This document shows positions 1 to 12,062 of a DNA stretch of 64,000 nt, one piece after another; position 1 is the first letter of the stretch; every line of letters starts with the position of its first letter. Under the pieces are notes generated by a model, which saw only the letters and a program-made list of their open reading frames with translations, was not told where the DNA came from and did not search any database. Where the stretch lies: NCBI GenBank assembly GCA_032173965.1, contig CM063294.1, positions 10,096,452-10,160,451 on the forward strand, in the 5' to 3' direction. The translations under genes were made by a program, and so were the position numbers. This stretch comes from Sitta carolinensis (lineage: Eukaryota; Chordata; Aves; Passeriformes; Sittidae).

Positions 1-1221
1 TTTTGAGACCTGAATTTACTCAATAATCACTTTCTTGATCTCTTTTCATTCTTCTGACTCATTATTGGTGTATACTGTGGGTTATTGTAAATAAGAGATC
101 TGACAGCATCCTGGTTGTTTCTCTCTCTTCAGGCCATCAGTCCTACACATAAATCTGGCCAAAAATAATTTCCATGTCGGTCTAAGCAGACCTCCTACCT
201 CCCCACCCCCTTTTTTTTGTTTGTTTTTTTCTTTTAACGTAGAGCATCTTCCACTTAAAAAAGACATCTTGAGGACAAAATGAAGCAGGTTCTGAGGCAG
301 GTCTCGGGAGGTTTCACCACTGTAAGATCACATCTACACCTGGTGTAAATGCTCGAGGATACATCTGTTCAGATGGGGTTTGAGTAGCACATCATCTTCT
401 GCTTGTGCAGAATTTTTTCTTGGCACTTTAGAGGCTCGGACCTGTCCTTTAAATGGCCTCAGCCCCTGGATTTTGCAGAATTGGGTGATGGCGCCAATGT
501 TACTTAAAGATATTCTTGGGGTCAGGTTATTTGAGGAATCATTAATTACTGTACATGCAAGTAGACTGCACACAATTTTACAGGTGATTTACATGTGCCT
601 GGTCTGGGCAAAGGTGGGGAACATGTTTCCCACACATGAAATATTTGCCACGTGAATCTTTATAACTTTCTCAGTAAGCTGGTGAGAGAAATATGTCATC
701 AGCACCCCCAGCTCAAGGTGGCAGGTTTTAGGGCCCCCTGTTTGCTGTGAGAAAAGCAGCTACAGAGGGCTGGATTAGCCCTGCTGTCCAACATCCCCTG
801 ACTTTGATACCTCCTGTTGCTCTTTGCTGCCCATGCTAGAGTTACAGGAGTTTACCTTGAGAAGGCAGGGCAGTACATGCTGATATCAAATTGCAATAGC
901 AGCTCTCTGTTATCTGTCAGCACTTACACTGAACAGAGGCTCTTTTTGCTCAACTATGGCTCTGGCCAGGGCTGCTAATTCACTGGCATTGTGTGAACTA
1001 TGACAGACCACAGGGCTGGTTTGTAGTTTTTTCCAGTGACTGAAGTCTAATGTCTTCATGAGAAATTAAAAATAGTGAATTCACTTTTATGCCCTAGTAT
1101 TTGAGGGGTGAAATGGGAGCAAAATGAGGAGAGACTGAAGGGAAAAGTGGTTAAGCCGAAGCAAATTGATTGACTTTTGTTATTACTATTTTGCTATTTA
1201 CAATGGTTGTCATCAACCAAA

Positions 1222-1257
1222 CACCCTGTGTATACCCTGTATACACCCTGTATACAG
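1222..1257. repeat. Short tandem repeat with ACCCTGTATAC units
   Basis: Three successive imperfect units contain CACCCTGTGTAT, ACCCTGTATAC and ACCCTGTATACAG. The GTATAC core is self-complementary. It is a small local duplication in intron sequence. Confidence 0.85.
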
Positions 1258-1936
1258 ATGGCATAAACTCCTTATTTATTTTTTTTCCTGCTTGTGATAG
1301 AAAGGTAGCTGCAGTTCAAGTGTAATAAAAATTTTAGATACTGGAGCTGGGCACAAGTAAGGAGCTATAGAAAAATTCAGATTTTCACTATTTTAAGGAA
1401 AAAAAAAATATTGAAAAGTCAGACCTGGGGGCAAAATTAAATTACAGAAGACTGAGCATTCAAACCTGCCTCTGGACTAATCTTAATTCTGTTTTGTGAT
1501 GTTGTTTTTCAGTGGTGTTATCTCTTTCTTTTCTTATTAAAAGTCTGGGAAAAGAAACCAAAACAGTCTCCCTGGGATTTTAACTCACTCAGAGGAGAAA
1601 ATACCAAGCACACTTTCTCAAACTACTCTAAATTTCTGTGATGCATTATAACTCAGTATCAGGGAGCTAGAGGAGCCCAGAAGATGCAAGATGAAAAATT
1701 GATATGCTGTGCTTCGCTGTGCAGAACACACAGACCTGAGGAAAAGTGACTGGGAGCACTTGCTGAAGCGAGCAATGAGTAATTTAAGGCTGGTTTGGGC
1801 AGTCCTGCCTCCTGATTTGGTGATTATGTGGGTGCCTCCTCAGCTATTTGCTGAGCTGAATATTTACTGTATTGATAACAGGAAATCCTGCCAGTGCTGG
1901 AGCTCCGGCAGCCACAGCGAGTTCACAAAAATAACA

Positions 1937-1970
1937 TTATTATTACTGTAATTATTATTATTATTATTAT
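1937..1970. repeat. ATT trinucleotide run, interrupted
   Basis: TTATTATTA units with an interruption near 1945-1950 and a pure run of ATT at about 1952-1969. This is a short microsatellite in the intron before exon 7. Confidence 0.88.
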
Positions 1971-2837
1971 AATGTTTCTGTTATTATGGCAGTGCCTGAA
2001 GAATTTCAGTCGACAGACTCTGACTGCTTGAGGTCTATTCTCTGCATCACATTGCTTTTCTTGGACTTTTTCCACAGTTCAGGACGAAGATGCATATTTT
2101 CTAGTAAAGTAAATAATTTTCCATGCCTTTAGTTTTGGTGTTTGTTTGTTTGTTTGTTTTGTAAACCGGTGAATTGTTTAGCATCTCATAAATGCAAAAT
2201 GCATGTCTGATTTGGCTTCCATTTTAAATTGGTAAGAACCTTGAATCCAGAGAGAAAAGATATAGGATATTTTTTTCTTAATTAGGATGTTTGGTAACTC
2301 AAGGGTTTATGTTTAGAAGAGAGTTAGGTGGCTGTATCTGGTGTTTAATTTCTTTTCTGCAGAATAAATTTCCTATTGTAAAAATGCCACAAAAGGTAGC
2401 TACTGCTGTTTATTGACTAAAGAGCCAAGTAAAATCCAGCTGTGAACATGTGGGTAATAGGAGGTTTTCTCCATGCCTGTATTTGATTTCTATGCTCAAC
2501 CTCATGTTGGTAAATATCAGTGTAAGTCTCAATTATTCTTTTGTGAATAAGGTACCTGACATGATCAGGGAGCTGTATGTGAGAAGGCCTGCAGGAAAAA
2601 CAAACAAACAAACAAAAAAAAAATATCAAAAAACAATCTTCAAGTAAAGTTAGTTTTAAATTGTTGGAAAATTAAAGAAATTATTGTTCAAGAATTAAAA
2701 AAAAAGCTTTATTTTAGCCTAAGTTTTTCCATATTTGGAATTTTACCATTTTAAAATAGGAATTTTGATAGGAAGAGTCAACTTAAAAAGGGAAAAGAAT
2801 TAACTTTGTTCTTCTGAAGTTTCTAAAGGGACATTTC

Positions 2838-3092
2838 ATAGATCATGGAATCAAAGAATCATAGAATGGTTTGGGTTGGAAAGGATCTTAAAACTCATTT
2901 CATTCCATCCCCTGCCATGGGCAGAGACATCTTCCTCTGTCCCAGGCTGCTCCAGCCCCAGTGTCCAGCCTGGCCTTGGACACTGCCAGGGATCCAGGGA
3001 CAGCCACAGCTCTGGGCACCCAGTGCCAGGGCTGCCCACCCTCACAGGGAAGTTTTTGCTAACATCTACTCTAAACCTACTCTGTCTACCTT
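2838..3092 (-). mobile_element. CR1 LINE 3' fragment
   Basis: The segment opens with degenerate units of the 8-bp ATCATAGA type, followed by ATAGAATGGTTTGGGTTGGA and later by words such as CCTGCCATGGGCAGAGACA, GGCCTTGGACACTGCCAGGG and CACCCTCACAGGGAAG. This is the reverse complement of the familiar 3' end of avian Chicken Repeat 1 LINEs, whose 3' terminus carries an 8-bp microsatellite, so the element lies on the minus strand with its 3' end at the left. Only about 250 bp of the 3' region is present, the usual 5' truncation. It is among the better preserved repeats in the window. Open frames across it are not functional. Confidence 0.92.
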
Positions 3093-6000
3093 TTGATTAT
3101 TTACTTTTCCAAATAAAATTTCATTTTCTCTATATTTTTATTTTAGTGACAAATTACTAGATCAAGTAATCAGGAGATCAAGTTACCAGGAGTTGCAGGA
3201 GGTCATAGATTGGCAAAGACAGAAGTGTGTGAAAAGTGCAGAGAAAACCCTGCAGAAGCAAACAAAGCAGTGGCAGAGGGCTCTGTCAGCCTTGGTGACC
3301 TCTGGGCTCAGCCCTGTACTGCCTTTGGTAGCTCTGGACAGGCCAGGTTCTCACCAGAGCTGAGAGCCCCATCAGGGGTTGGTTGAGACACTGTTTTTGT
3401 GGGATCACCAGGCTGACAGCAGAGCTGGGCCTGGACTGCTCAAGTATGTGAGTAGTACCTTTGTCTCCATCAGTACTGCTTGTGTATTTAGATTTATGCA
3501 CATATTTAGTCCTCTGCTGAATTGGTGTGCCATACAGAATGGGCATGCAATCCTTTTATCTGATGGAAAGTTGCTAATTATTGGCCTGGCCCTGTGTATT
3601 TCGGTTTTACTAATTTTACAAGCCCACATATACTTGCTGCTGTGTTTCATCCAGGAGTCTGAAGCTGCCCTTTTTCTATGAAATGTGTTTACACCACAGA
3701 AAAGGTGTGTTTTGTCAGTTTTGTTTGCCCTAGCCAGGTCTGAGCAGCACTCCCTCTCTGGATAGCCACTGGTCTGGCTGACCTTGGCACCATGACAGCT
3801 GTCATATTTTCACATGGAGGAACTGTTCTTGAACAACTTCTCCAATGTATCAGGAACAAACAAGCTTTTCTTCAGCATCAGGAATGCAGCAGGCCTTCTT
3901 TCCAACTACATTTTTTCTCCTTCCACAGACATATTTATTGTGGCAATGGCAAGAAAATCCTACTGCTAAGTCTTCGTGTTTGAGGTCCTTTAAATTTCCT
4001 TCAGTGGAGTGACAGAAGAGGCAGCGTAGATCATGTCAGGGCTTGCTTTCTTTAATTTAACTCTTCAGTTATTTTTAATAAACATGAGTATTAATTTGTG
4101 CTGGTAAGAGAAGCAGGAAGGCAAAATCCTCTTACATCTTCATTACTTGGATTTCCATTTCTGCCGTGTGTTTAATTTGAATCCCCGTGGTGGTGGCACA
4201 GAGCGGGATGCTGTTGGGGAGGGGGTTGCACAAACCCAAAGGGTTTGGTGGGTAATGGACAATAAGGCCAGCAGGGAGTGGCAGGGAGCATTTTAAACAA
4301 GTGGGGTGACTTCCAGCTGGCCTTGTGCTCACCAGGTCCATCAGTGGAACAAGGGGAATCAGAGGCTGGAAGGGGCAGGAGTCAGTCCAGAGCTGGTTTC
4401 AGGAGCTGGAAGGAGCAGAAGGAACCAGGCCTGGGGTAGAGCTCCTTCCTTGCAGAGGGTGAGAGCACAGTCCTACTGGCACCAACATCTCTCTGGAAAT
4501 GCAGCAGTTTTGTTAGAAAAAACCCACAATTTCATCTCCAAAAAAGGAATTTCTATTGAATTGTGAGAAAAGCAGAGAACATTCTCAGAACAGCCAATAG
4601 CACATTTTTTTAGGGCTTTTGTCTGACAGAAGTTCACGTTAGTTTGGGGCCTGAGTCAGCCCAGGGGGTTGTATTTAGCCAGAGGATGTATTTCTACACT
4701 GGACCTTGCAGTAACTCAGGGATTTGTGGTGTATGCATGGCACAGATTAACTGCTCCCCAACTTCACTCCCTCGCAGTTTTTGCAGCGTGCCCTGAGCAG
4801 CATTGTAGGACACCTAAATATAATCTAAAATATTAACTGTTTTTCCCTCAAACTTCCCTTCCTTACACTCCAGCCATGTCTCTGTGGATAAAGGTGATGC
4901 ATAGAATTCTCTGGTTTAGTGCCCATGCAAGTCAGTAAATCCAAGAGCTCTGTAAAAAGTTTTTGTTCCTGGACCTGAGCTGACTCTCATGGAGCTGGAT
5001 TGTGTTTCTCTCCTCCACATGCACAAATGCTGTTCACACCAGGGATGGTAATAGTCAGGAGGGAGTCAGAAAATATGTTTTGGTTGATTCATGAAAAAAA
5101 AACCCTGAACTTCAATGGTAGCAATTGATGACTGACTCCTGTGTGGCAGAAAAAGGGGTGTTCAGCAGTCACATAAGTTTGGAGAAAGAGTTGAAGATTT
5201 TATTGACATTCCTGTGTTTTGCACATTTTTTTTTTTTTTTTTTTTGTGTTGGAAATGAATTTCAGACCACAGTAGTGAGTATTAATGCTATATATCCTTT
5301 GTGGTTAGCATTAATGGTACACAGTCCTGCCAAATGTGGGGAAAGCTAGAATTGGAAAAAAAAAAAAATAACCCACTGTGAAGAAGCTTCATGCGAGCAA
5401 ATGGGATGGAGGTTTGTGCTTACAAAGAGCTCAGCTCTGTTGGCACTTCTCCTGGGCCAGTGCTGTCGATCCAAATCTGAAATATTTGCAGAGTGAAGTG
5501 TTGCTAATGAGCAATGCTGGCAGGACTGGGTTGAGGTGGTGAAGGCACCTGAACAAGTGGTTTGAATCAGGAACCGAGAGCCTGGGCTGAGCCCCATGAA
5601 TCAAACTCTGCTCTGCTCTTGCCTTAATCTGTTCTCCTCCTCCTCCCTGCCCAGTGAGGGTTCCACCAGCCGGGGTGTGCAGTGCCAGCCCAGGAGCTGC
5701 TCAGCTCTGGCCTGGATGGGTGCTGGATGCTTTGTGTGCCCAGGGGTCTCCAGCCCTGGCGAGTTCCAAAATAAAGTGCAGCCCCATAGTTTGTTTTGTC
5801 TTTCAGTGGAATTAAAACACGGCGCTTGGCAGAATGCGTTCTGTAAACTGGTGACTTCTTTTTGCTTAGCATGCAGTGAGTGAACTTGGCTGTGTAAGCT
5901 TCATGTTCCTCTGAAAATGTTGTTATTTTTGCAAGGTAATTTTTTTCTGGAGTTGGTTTAATTCAAAGGAAGTTTTGTTTGCTTGCTTGCTTGCCTGAGG

Positions 6001-6394
6001 TTTTTTGGTAGGTTTAAACAGATGAGCTTCATTTCTTCTGCAGTTTATTTTGGTGAAACTTCTGTAGCCTTTGGGGGTTACAGCACAGTGCAAATGGAGT
6101 TAGACTGCAAAAGTTTGGGTTAGAGTTTTGCAGACCCCAAAAGCAAACTCTTCTATTTCAGAGTGATTTTCCAAGCCTTTGCGTTGATGTGAACTCAGAG
6201 TTGTTAGGGGAAGGAAGGCCCAGTGTTCCTCCAGAGAGTTTCACAATAAGTTTTCCATCTTTTTTTGGGAGCCCTTAAATCAACCCACCAACCCTCATTG
6301 CCCGTTATTTGTGTGCTATGCAAATACAAACCAGGATTTTTTAGCTATTTTTAACTTTTCCATGCCCAGCTCCCCTCAGGGCTGGGGTGCTGCT

Positions 6395-6665
6395 CTGGAG
6401 CTGTGGCAGACCGGGTGGGCAGCTGCTGGACTCAGCCCTCGCCAAAATCCCGCGGTCAGCCCAGGGCAGCGCCAGCTTCTCCCCAAAGCGTGAGTGGCTC
6501 AGAGAGGTTTTGCCACATAAGGGCCTGTTCGAGGCTGTGGGCACCAGCTGACAGGGATGTCTTTGCCTCCCAACAGATGGCCAGGCTTTTTATTTCAGCG
6601 AGCAATCTAGTGTGGAGGGGTGGTCTCCGAATCCTGCCAGCGTTTCGCGAGGCAGGGCCAGCTTA
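6395..6665. other. CpG-dense patch, intron 6
   Basis: Local G/C enrichment with many CpGs (CAGACCGGGTGG, CCCTCGCC, TCCCGCGGTC, AGCGCCAGC, AAGCGTGAG, CAGCGAGC, AGCGTTTCGCGAGG), unlike the CpG-poor intron around it. It is too short to call a promoter. Confidence 0.55.
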
Positions 6666-8171
6666 GGGCAGGAGGGATCTGATGTCTGTGCCCTTCATAG
6701 CTCGTGAGCTAAATGACGAGCTGCTGACAGGACAGCCATCCTCTGAAGTGTAAGACCCTGCACTGTCCCCACTTTTCGCCCTTCTTTGGCGGAATTAATG
6801 CCCTATTTGCTTGTCTCTCAAAATCCATTCTGGCACAAGTACAAACCCTCGCCTGGTGGCAAGCAGTTGTCTGGATCCGAGATGCCAAGATTTGTGCTGA
6901 CAGCTCCTTCTACACAATCTGAGTCAGGCTGTCACAGCTGGCCATTAGCGGCTTAAAAAGACACACATGTACAGCAAATAGCACCACCTTTCCATTATTG
7001 AATATCAGAACCTGCTTGATTGAGAAATGCAATGACTTGTGCTGCTCTTTCCTTTAAACAAACAGTGTCTCCAAACCCCTGTTCTAGTGTGGTGGATGTT
7101 TATTTTATGTTGATTGCTTGCTCTTATTTAGAAGCTCAGGTCTAGAGGAGACTTCCTGGGCCAGGAGATCTAGTCCTTGATAATCCCAAGCATCACATTT
7201 GATAATCCTCCTCATTACATTGCATTTCTTTAATGAAAACAGTCCCTTGTAGTTTTGATTTATCATTGCAGCCATTTGCCTTGTATGATTTTCTTCATGA
7301 GGAGGAACAAGCAGCAAAACTTGCCTTGTTTCGGGGCAGCATCACAACTAGAGCAGGGCAAAGAATGCTGCTCATCAAAAAGGGATTTTCTGAAGCTGTT
7401 TACCCTGCAGAGTTGCCTTTCTTGGTGACAGTCTGTGCAAATTCTGCTGACCTAGCATTCAGTTTGGGTGCTAAAAGAGGGCTGCTTCCAAAAGTTAACA
7501 TTCAGATTTAAAGTAAAACAGGATCAAACACAGTTTCCCACCCCACTCCTGTGTGTGGGAACAGGGCAGAGGAACTTCTGCTTAGTCACTGATGGTAATT
7601 GCATGTGTGATGCTGCCCTGTCTGGTTACACTGGGCTTTAAACTTGCTGTAGGTTTGAACTTTGCATGGCTGAGCTTTAGTAGACCTTAGTCTGTAGTTT
7701 ATTTTGGACAAAAGGCTGATAAACTTTGGCTTTCAGGGAGGAAGCCTGGAATCTGAGACCCACTATTATTCATTGACTTGTCTTTATGAGTTTACAGCCC
7801 ACTGATGCATAACACTGAAGGAAATATTTTCAGTGAAATGTTTGCTTTTTTCTTTGGCTTTATAAAAGGCAATGTCTTTTCTTAGAGATATATGTCAGGG
7901 TCATATAGCTACTTCAGTGAACTGTGTATGGTCAGGAAAAAGACTGCATCAAAAATATTTCATTTTTCCATGAAGTCATTCTTTTGACCAAGACTTCCCC
8001 CTTCTCTCAGGGGTTTGGGCTCCACTAACCACTATTTGAGCATTAATTTTGTGCACAAACTTGGTTTAATCCTGGGAGGGAGATTTCAACTGTATGGAAC
8101 ATTTTCAGTATTTTTCTATTAAATCAAAACTTGTGGGTGACAGCGAACTTGTAAAACAAAACCCCATTTGT

Positions 8172-8181
8172 ACCCAAGGGA
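8172..8181 (+). promoter_or_regulatory. EBF-like site ACCCAAGGGA
   Basis: This differs from TCCCNNGGGA by one base and continues AA after GGGA. It lies 380 nt upstream of exon 7 and about 1.1 kb from the exact site at 9310. The pair would suit autoregulation by EBF1, but one-mismatch sites are common by chance. Confidence 0.3.
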
Positions 8182-8561
8182 AATTTCATGTCTAGCGTTT
8201 TTCTGTCTCCTTTTTGCTGTGCTGAAAAACGTGTCTGTTCCTCATTGCTCTGCATGGCACAGCGAGCCTGGTGTGACAGAGGGACCGACTCTGCAAACTT
8301 TAATGGCTCTGACATAACAGAGCTATGAAATTAGTGTTCAGATTTTCAGGATGTGCTCACATGTTTTGCTAGATTGGGGCCTATGCAAGCTCCACTCCCT
8401 TTTTGGATGGGCAGGGGGATGATTTGTCTGGGTTGGGAATACTGATGTTGATAAGTCTTTGTTGGACCCAATGTGCAGATGTCATATTTATATTACTGTC
8501 ATATTTATACATACTACACCCTATTCTTAAGACATTAATGTTCGTTTCTCTTTCTCCACAG

Positions 8562-8643
8562 GTTCTTCTTGAAATTTTTCCTCAAATGCAACCAAAATTG
8601 CCTAAAAAATGCAGGAAACCCTCGAGACATGCGTCGATTCCAG
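8562..8643 (+). CDS. EBF1: EBF1 exon 7 (DNA-binding domain segment)
   Basis: This 82-nt internal exon begins with the last base of a split Arg codon, followed by 27 complete codons starting [13 protein letters not shown] and ending RDMRRFQ, and it ends in phase 0. The sequence is the nearly invariant COE/EBF DNA-binding-domain segment, residues 186-212 of vertebrate EBF1. It contains Asn197, reported as a DNA-contacting residue in the EBF1 structure, and Arg209, whose EBF3 equivalent is a known disease position. EBF1 is a dimeric nuclear transcription factor that specifies B cells and also acts in neurons, adipocytes and mesenchyme. The acceptor is TTTCTCCACAG and the donor is CAG/GTCAGT, both strong. 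EBF paralogues are almost identical here, so the choice of EBF1 rests on exons 8-10. Confidence 0.96.
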
Positions 8644-9309
8644 GTCAGTCGGACACGCTTCCTCCTTTCAAAATCAGCAGCTGTTAGGGGCAGCAGTACT
8701 TTGACCCAAACTAACCTAGTAATTCACTAGAAGATGCTAAAAACATAAGGTCACAAAATAATGCCTAAGGACTTCTTGTCACAGCAGAATTGGCAGGAAG
8801 TAGTTGGGTTTTCTTGCTCTGGAAGAGAGCAATCTTGAAGATAATGTCATCTCCACCGGAAGGGAAAGCATGGAAAGGAAAGATCAAAATGACCTCTCTG
8901 TTGTTTTCAGCTATGGGGCTCCCCTGCTCTGAGATATTCCTCTCTCCATGGGGAACTATTCCATTTTCATGCAGACAGTGAGTGAGCACCTTGCTTACTG
9001 GCTGGGGCAGAGGAAGGTGTAAGAGCAATTAATAAAATCAGGTTGTGACTACACATGCTGTTCCTGAACAGTGTTAAAGACACATAAATGTTCATCGCTG
9101 GGGTGAAGGTCCATCCCTATAGTGAGCTCTTGGAAAAAGCTACGATGGGGTCTCTTTCTTGGGGTGCTTTGGGCTAGTACTTGCCCGCTGTTGCATCTTC
9201 TGGCACTGGGCCTTGGAAGCTGAAATATCAACACAGCTTCAGATGGCCAAGGACATTTTTTTATGCTCCACCTGTGTCACAACTCATTGTGGGATGGAGA
9301 GCATCACTG

Positions 9310-9319
9310 TCCCTTGGGA
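9310..9319. promoter_or_regulatory. Exact EBF-type palindrome TCCCTTGGGA
   Basis: It matches the EBF consensus TCCCNNGGGA exactly, and read on the other strand with one flanking base it is TTCCCAAGGGA, the favoured AA-centred form. It lies 667 nt downstream of exon 7. About one exact match is expected by chance in 64 kb, so this is a candidate only. Confidence 0.35.
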
Positions 9320-10409
9320 AGGTGGTCTGTACTTGCACTTCCCCAGTGCTGGCAGCAGAGTGGAGTGGTGGCAATGCTGAGAAATGGTTACTCCTACCCT
9401 TTTATTAAGGACCATAATGCTTTACCTGGGTTTGTGCTGAATAAAAATATGGGACAGAGAGGCAAAGGACCTTCTCTTTTGGTGGGAGGAGTGAATATAG
9501 CCTGTGTGGGAAACCTGGTAGAATCTGTCCATGGTGCTCTGCCTCAGGGATCTGAGGAAGATACAAGAGATTTGTCCCATAGACCACATGGGTCTCTGGA
9601 GAAAGACAACTCCAAAATATATCTGCTTTCTGTAGTTACTCAGGACCTTATCTGCTTCTTTTCCAGCATTGTTGCACTTCAATACAAGTGTTGAATGTTA
9701 TGTAAGTGACAATATTATTTATATGTAGAATGTCTTTTGTTGAACTGCTTAATTGCAGCAGTGCTGGAAGGCAGAAGGGTGCTATTTGCCTCTGAGCAGG
9801 GAAGTGCAGAAGTGAGGAGATGTGGCCACAGGGATTAAGTTAATCAGTGTAAAAACCAGCATTAGCATGGCAGAGCCCTCAGCTTCTCACCCCACACTCC
9901 TCCCTCTGTCACGTTCCTCCTGTGATTCCAGAGGGCATTGTCACGGAGAGAGAATGTGGGAAAAGAACTCTCACCAGCACGGGGATTTAGTCGGAGCAGT
10001 CACCCCTGGGGCCTGTCAGAGCTTGCTCCACAACATGTACACTCTGCTGGGGCTGTGCTCGCCCGGCTCCAGGCTGATTTTCATATGGAAATGCCTGTGC
10101 TGTTCCCTCAGAACAGCAATCAGGAGCTGTGTCGGCAGGGAGGTAGGACATAGGAAAGGTTGTTGATCTCTTGACTTGTAAAGACATTCTGTCATACAAA
10201 CCCAGCTTCACAGCAGTTGAGCTTTCCGTGTGTAAACAGAGACTGCTTAATTACACAGGTCATGTCAATTAGTGTGACCTCAGCATTTTCAAGAAATTAA
10301 TCACTTTCAGCAGAGAGAACCACTCCTACTCATACAGGGTGGCATTGAAGCTCACAGCATTCTCTTCAGTGCCCAGGTTTATTGTTTTACAATAGCTGCT
10401 TTTGTTTCT

Positions 10410-10470
10410 TCCCTTTTCTTTTTTTTATTTTATTTTTTTTAATTTTATTTTTTATTTTTTTAATTTTTCA
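10410..10470. repeat. T-rich low-complexity tract with TTTTA units
   Basis: About 60 nt of T runs broken by single or paired A, with the word TTTTTTAATTTTATTTTTT-like repeated imperfectly twice. It is simple sequence in intron 7. It is not a retroposon tail that I can tie to any element. Confidence 0.85.
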
Positions 10471-12050
10471 ATTTGTTGGTCTTTTAGCAATAGACTTCTT
10501 AAAATAAAACAGCTGGGCTCTACAGAGTCCAAGCTTCATTTATCATTTCTTAGGGTGAAAAGGACCAAGTGTACATGTAGTATCTCAATGCTGTGGTGCT
10601 CCTGGGTCTTTGAGGCAGTGTTGTGTAGGAACCAAGTGAAATCTGTCCCCCTGTGTTTGCTATCAGCTGCCTTTGAATTGTTGCCAGTGACTCACAAGGT
10701 CTCCAATGGTGATGTCAAAGTTCTGGTTAAAACCCATAAAGATAAGGTATTTCCAGATAATTTTAAATGGTACCATACTCATTTTATACACACAAAAATG
10801 GAGACATTCCCTTCCTTCATTCCTCCACTTGTGCTGGACTTCGAAGCTGCCAAGAGATATGTCCAACTTTTGGTCTGTCATTCATCAGTCCCCAAAAGTT
10901 GCTGGAAATTGTTAGAACACAGACTTTGGTTTTGATGGGAGAATCAGTGAAGGGTCAAGGATATGAGTCTTGCACCATCTAAGGACTGGTCCTGTGGAAA
11001 ATTTCCTTTCTTGGTATATTTTAGAGTTGGCTTGTTTTTTTTTCCTCTGCAGCATGGAATTGCCTGATTATCATCTGACACAAGATATGTTAAGAAAGTA
11101 CAGGGAGGAGCCAGAGTGTGTGTTGGTTCAGGGGACCTGTGTGTGACACTTCATTCAGGCTCACAATCAGAAGTGAATTAGGAGGTTTTATCCTGAACTT
11201 TGTTTGCAAATGTAGGAGTGTGATAAGTCTAACATAAAAGCTGTTGAGGGCCTGGAAGGAAATAAATTTCTCTGCATGTCTGAGATGTCCAGGCATGTGA
11301 CAAGTGGAGTGGTGTGGAGTGCCAGCAGTGTGTGTGCTGGAGCAGTGCTGGCCCTGGCTGTGCTGGTTGTGTCTCTATTAGCACAAGGAGACACTCAGGG
11401 AGGAGAAGTCAAGTACTGCACAGTACTTCAGCTGTGCTTCACACTCCCTGCTTGTCCTCGAGAAAATCATTTCATCTCGATGTTTCATCAGCCCAATTGC
11501 ACAAAACGTTTGGTGCTGTTGTGTATTATCACCTTTGCCCAACCTTACATTTTTATTCCAGAAGCCCCACGGAGCTGCTGCTCAGTCTGGTTGTGCATTC
11601 TTCATCACAATAAGTCATCATTCTTGGTGGGATGGGCTGTAGTGCCTCAGTTTGTGGTAATAATAATACTGCTACTAAGTGGATGGTGTCATGAGTGAAC
11701 TCTGCCCAGATTTGATTTTTCAGAACTAAAAACTCATTCATACAACCTAAACAGTTTTGTATGTTATTGTAATTAATGAAACCCAGGTGCCCTAGCTATC
11801 TTGTTGTTCTTGTTTTAGCACAACTGCTTGTAAACTGACACATGTCAAGTTTTAATTTAGAGGAAACTTTTCGGGCTGTGTCACTGAATAAAACCCCAAA
11901 CATTCACTTATTATGAAAACCTTGAAAGTCACTTAGAGATTGCCATGCTGTTTGATTTTGTTACCACAGCCTCTCCTGCAGCAGAGGCTGCTCGTTTGCC
12001 TCCATGGGATGCTGCCACTCATGTTTGAATTGAAGCCACTTGTGTCTTAC

Positions 12051-12062
12051 TGCAAATTTGCA
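12051..12062. promoter_or_regulatory. Palindromic octamer site TGCAAATTTGCA
   Basis: A perfect 12-bp palindrome overlaps an octamer (ATTTGCAT at 12056-12063) with a TGCAAAT half in the opposite direction. It could load two POU domains. It lies in intron 7; binding is inferred. Confidence 0.35.

Larger units (their letters stand above)
1..8561 (+). other. EBF1: EBF1 intron 6, 3' part (no exon seen)
   Basis: This is intron sequence upstream of the first recognisable EBF1 exon. I looked for the preceding exon, which should encode the Cys-rich zinc knuckle and end with an Arg codon split before its last base, and did not find it; it must lie to the left. Visible contents are a CR1 fragment near 2838-3092, short simple repeats (a TTA-rich run near 1937-1970, a GTTT run near 2140-2160, a TTGC run near 5980-5995), a T homopolymer near 5226-5245 and a CpG-dense patch at about 6395-6665. 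The end, 8541-8561, is a good polypyrimidine tract ending in CACAG. Open frames here are short and match nothing I recognise. Confidence 0.85.

Noticed and set aside
1..8561. Search for EBF1 exon 6 (zinc knuckle, Cys-rich) upstream
   Set aside because: No sequence translating to the HEIMCSRCC or KKSCGNRNE region was found; the exon lies outside the window.
9263..9694. 143-codon open frame on the + strand
   Set aside because: No homology recognised and several overlapping frames are open; treated as intron 7 sequence.
10402..10935. 177-codon open frame on the + strand
   Set aside because: It begins in the T-rich tract, giving a run of Phe that imitates a membrane segment; the remainder is unrecognisable and has no splice or start context.
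11276..11698. Hydrophobic 140-codon frame resembling a membrane protein
   Set aside because: The hydrophobic run comes from GTG/CTG-rich sequence; no start context, no family and no flanking exon signals.
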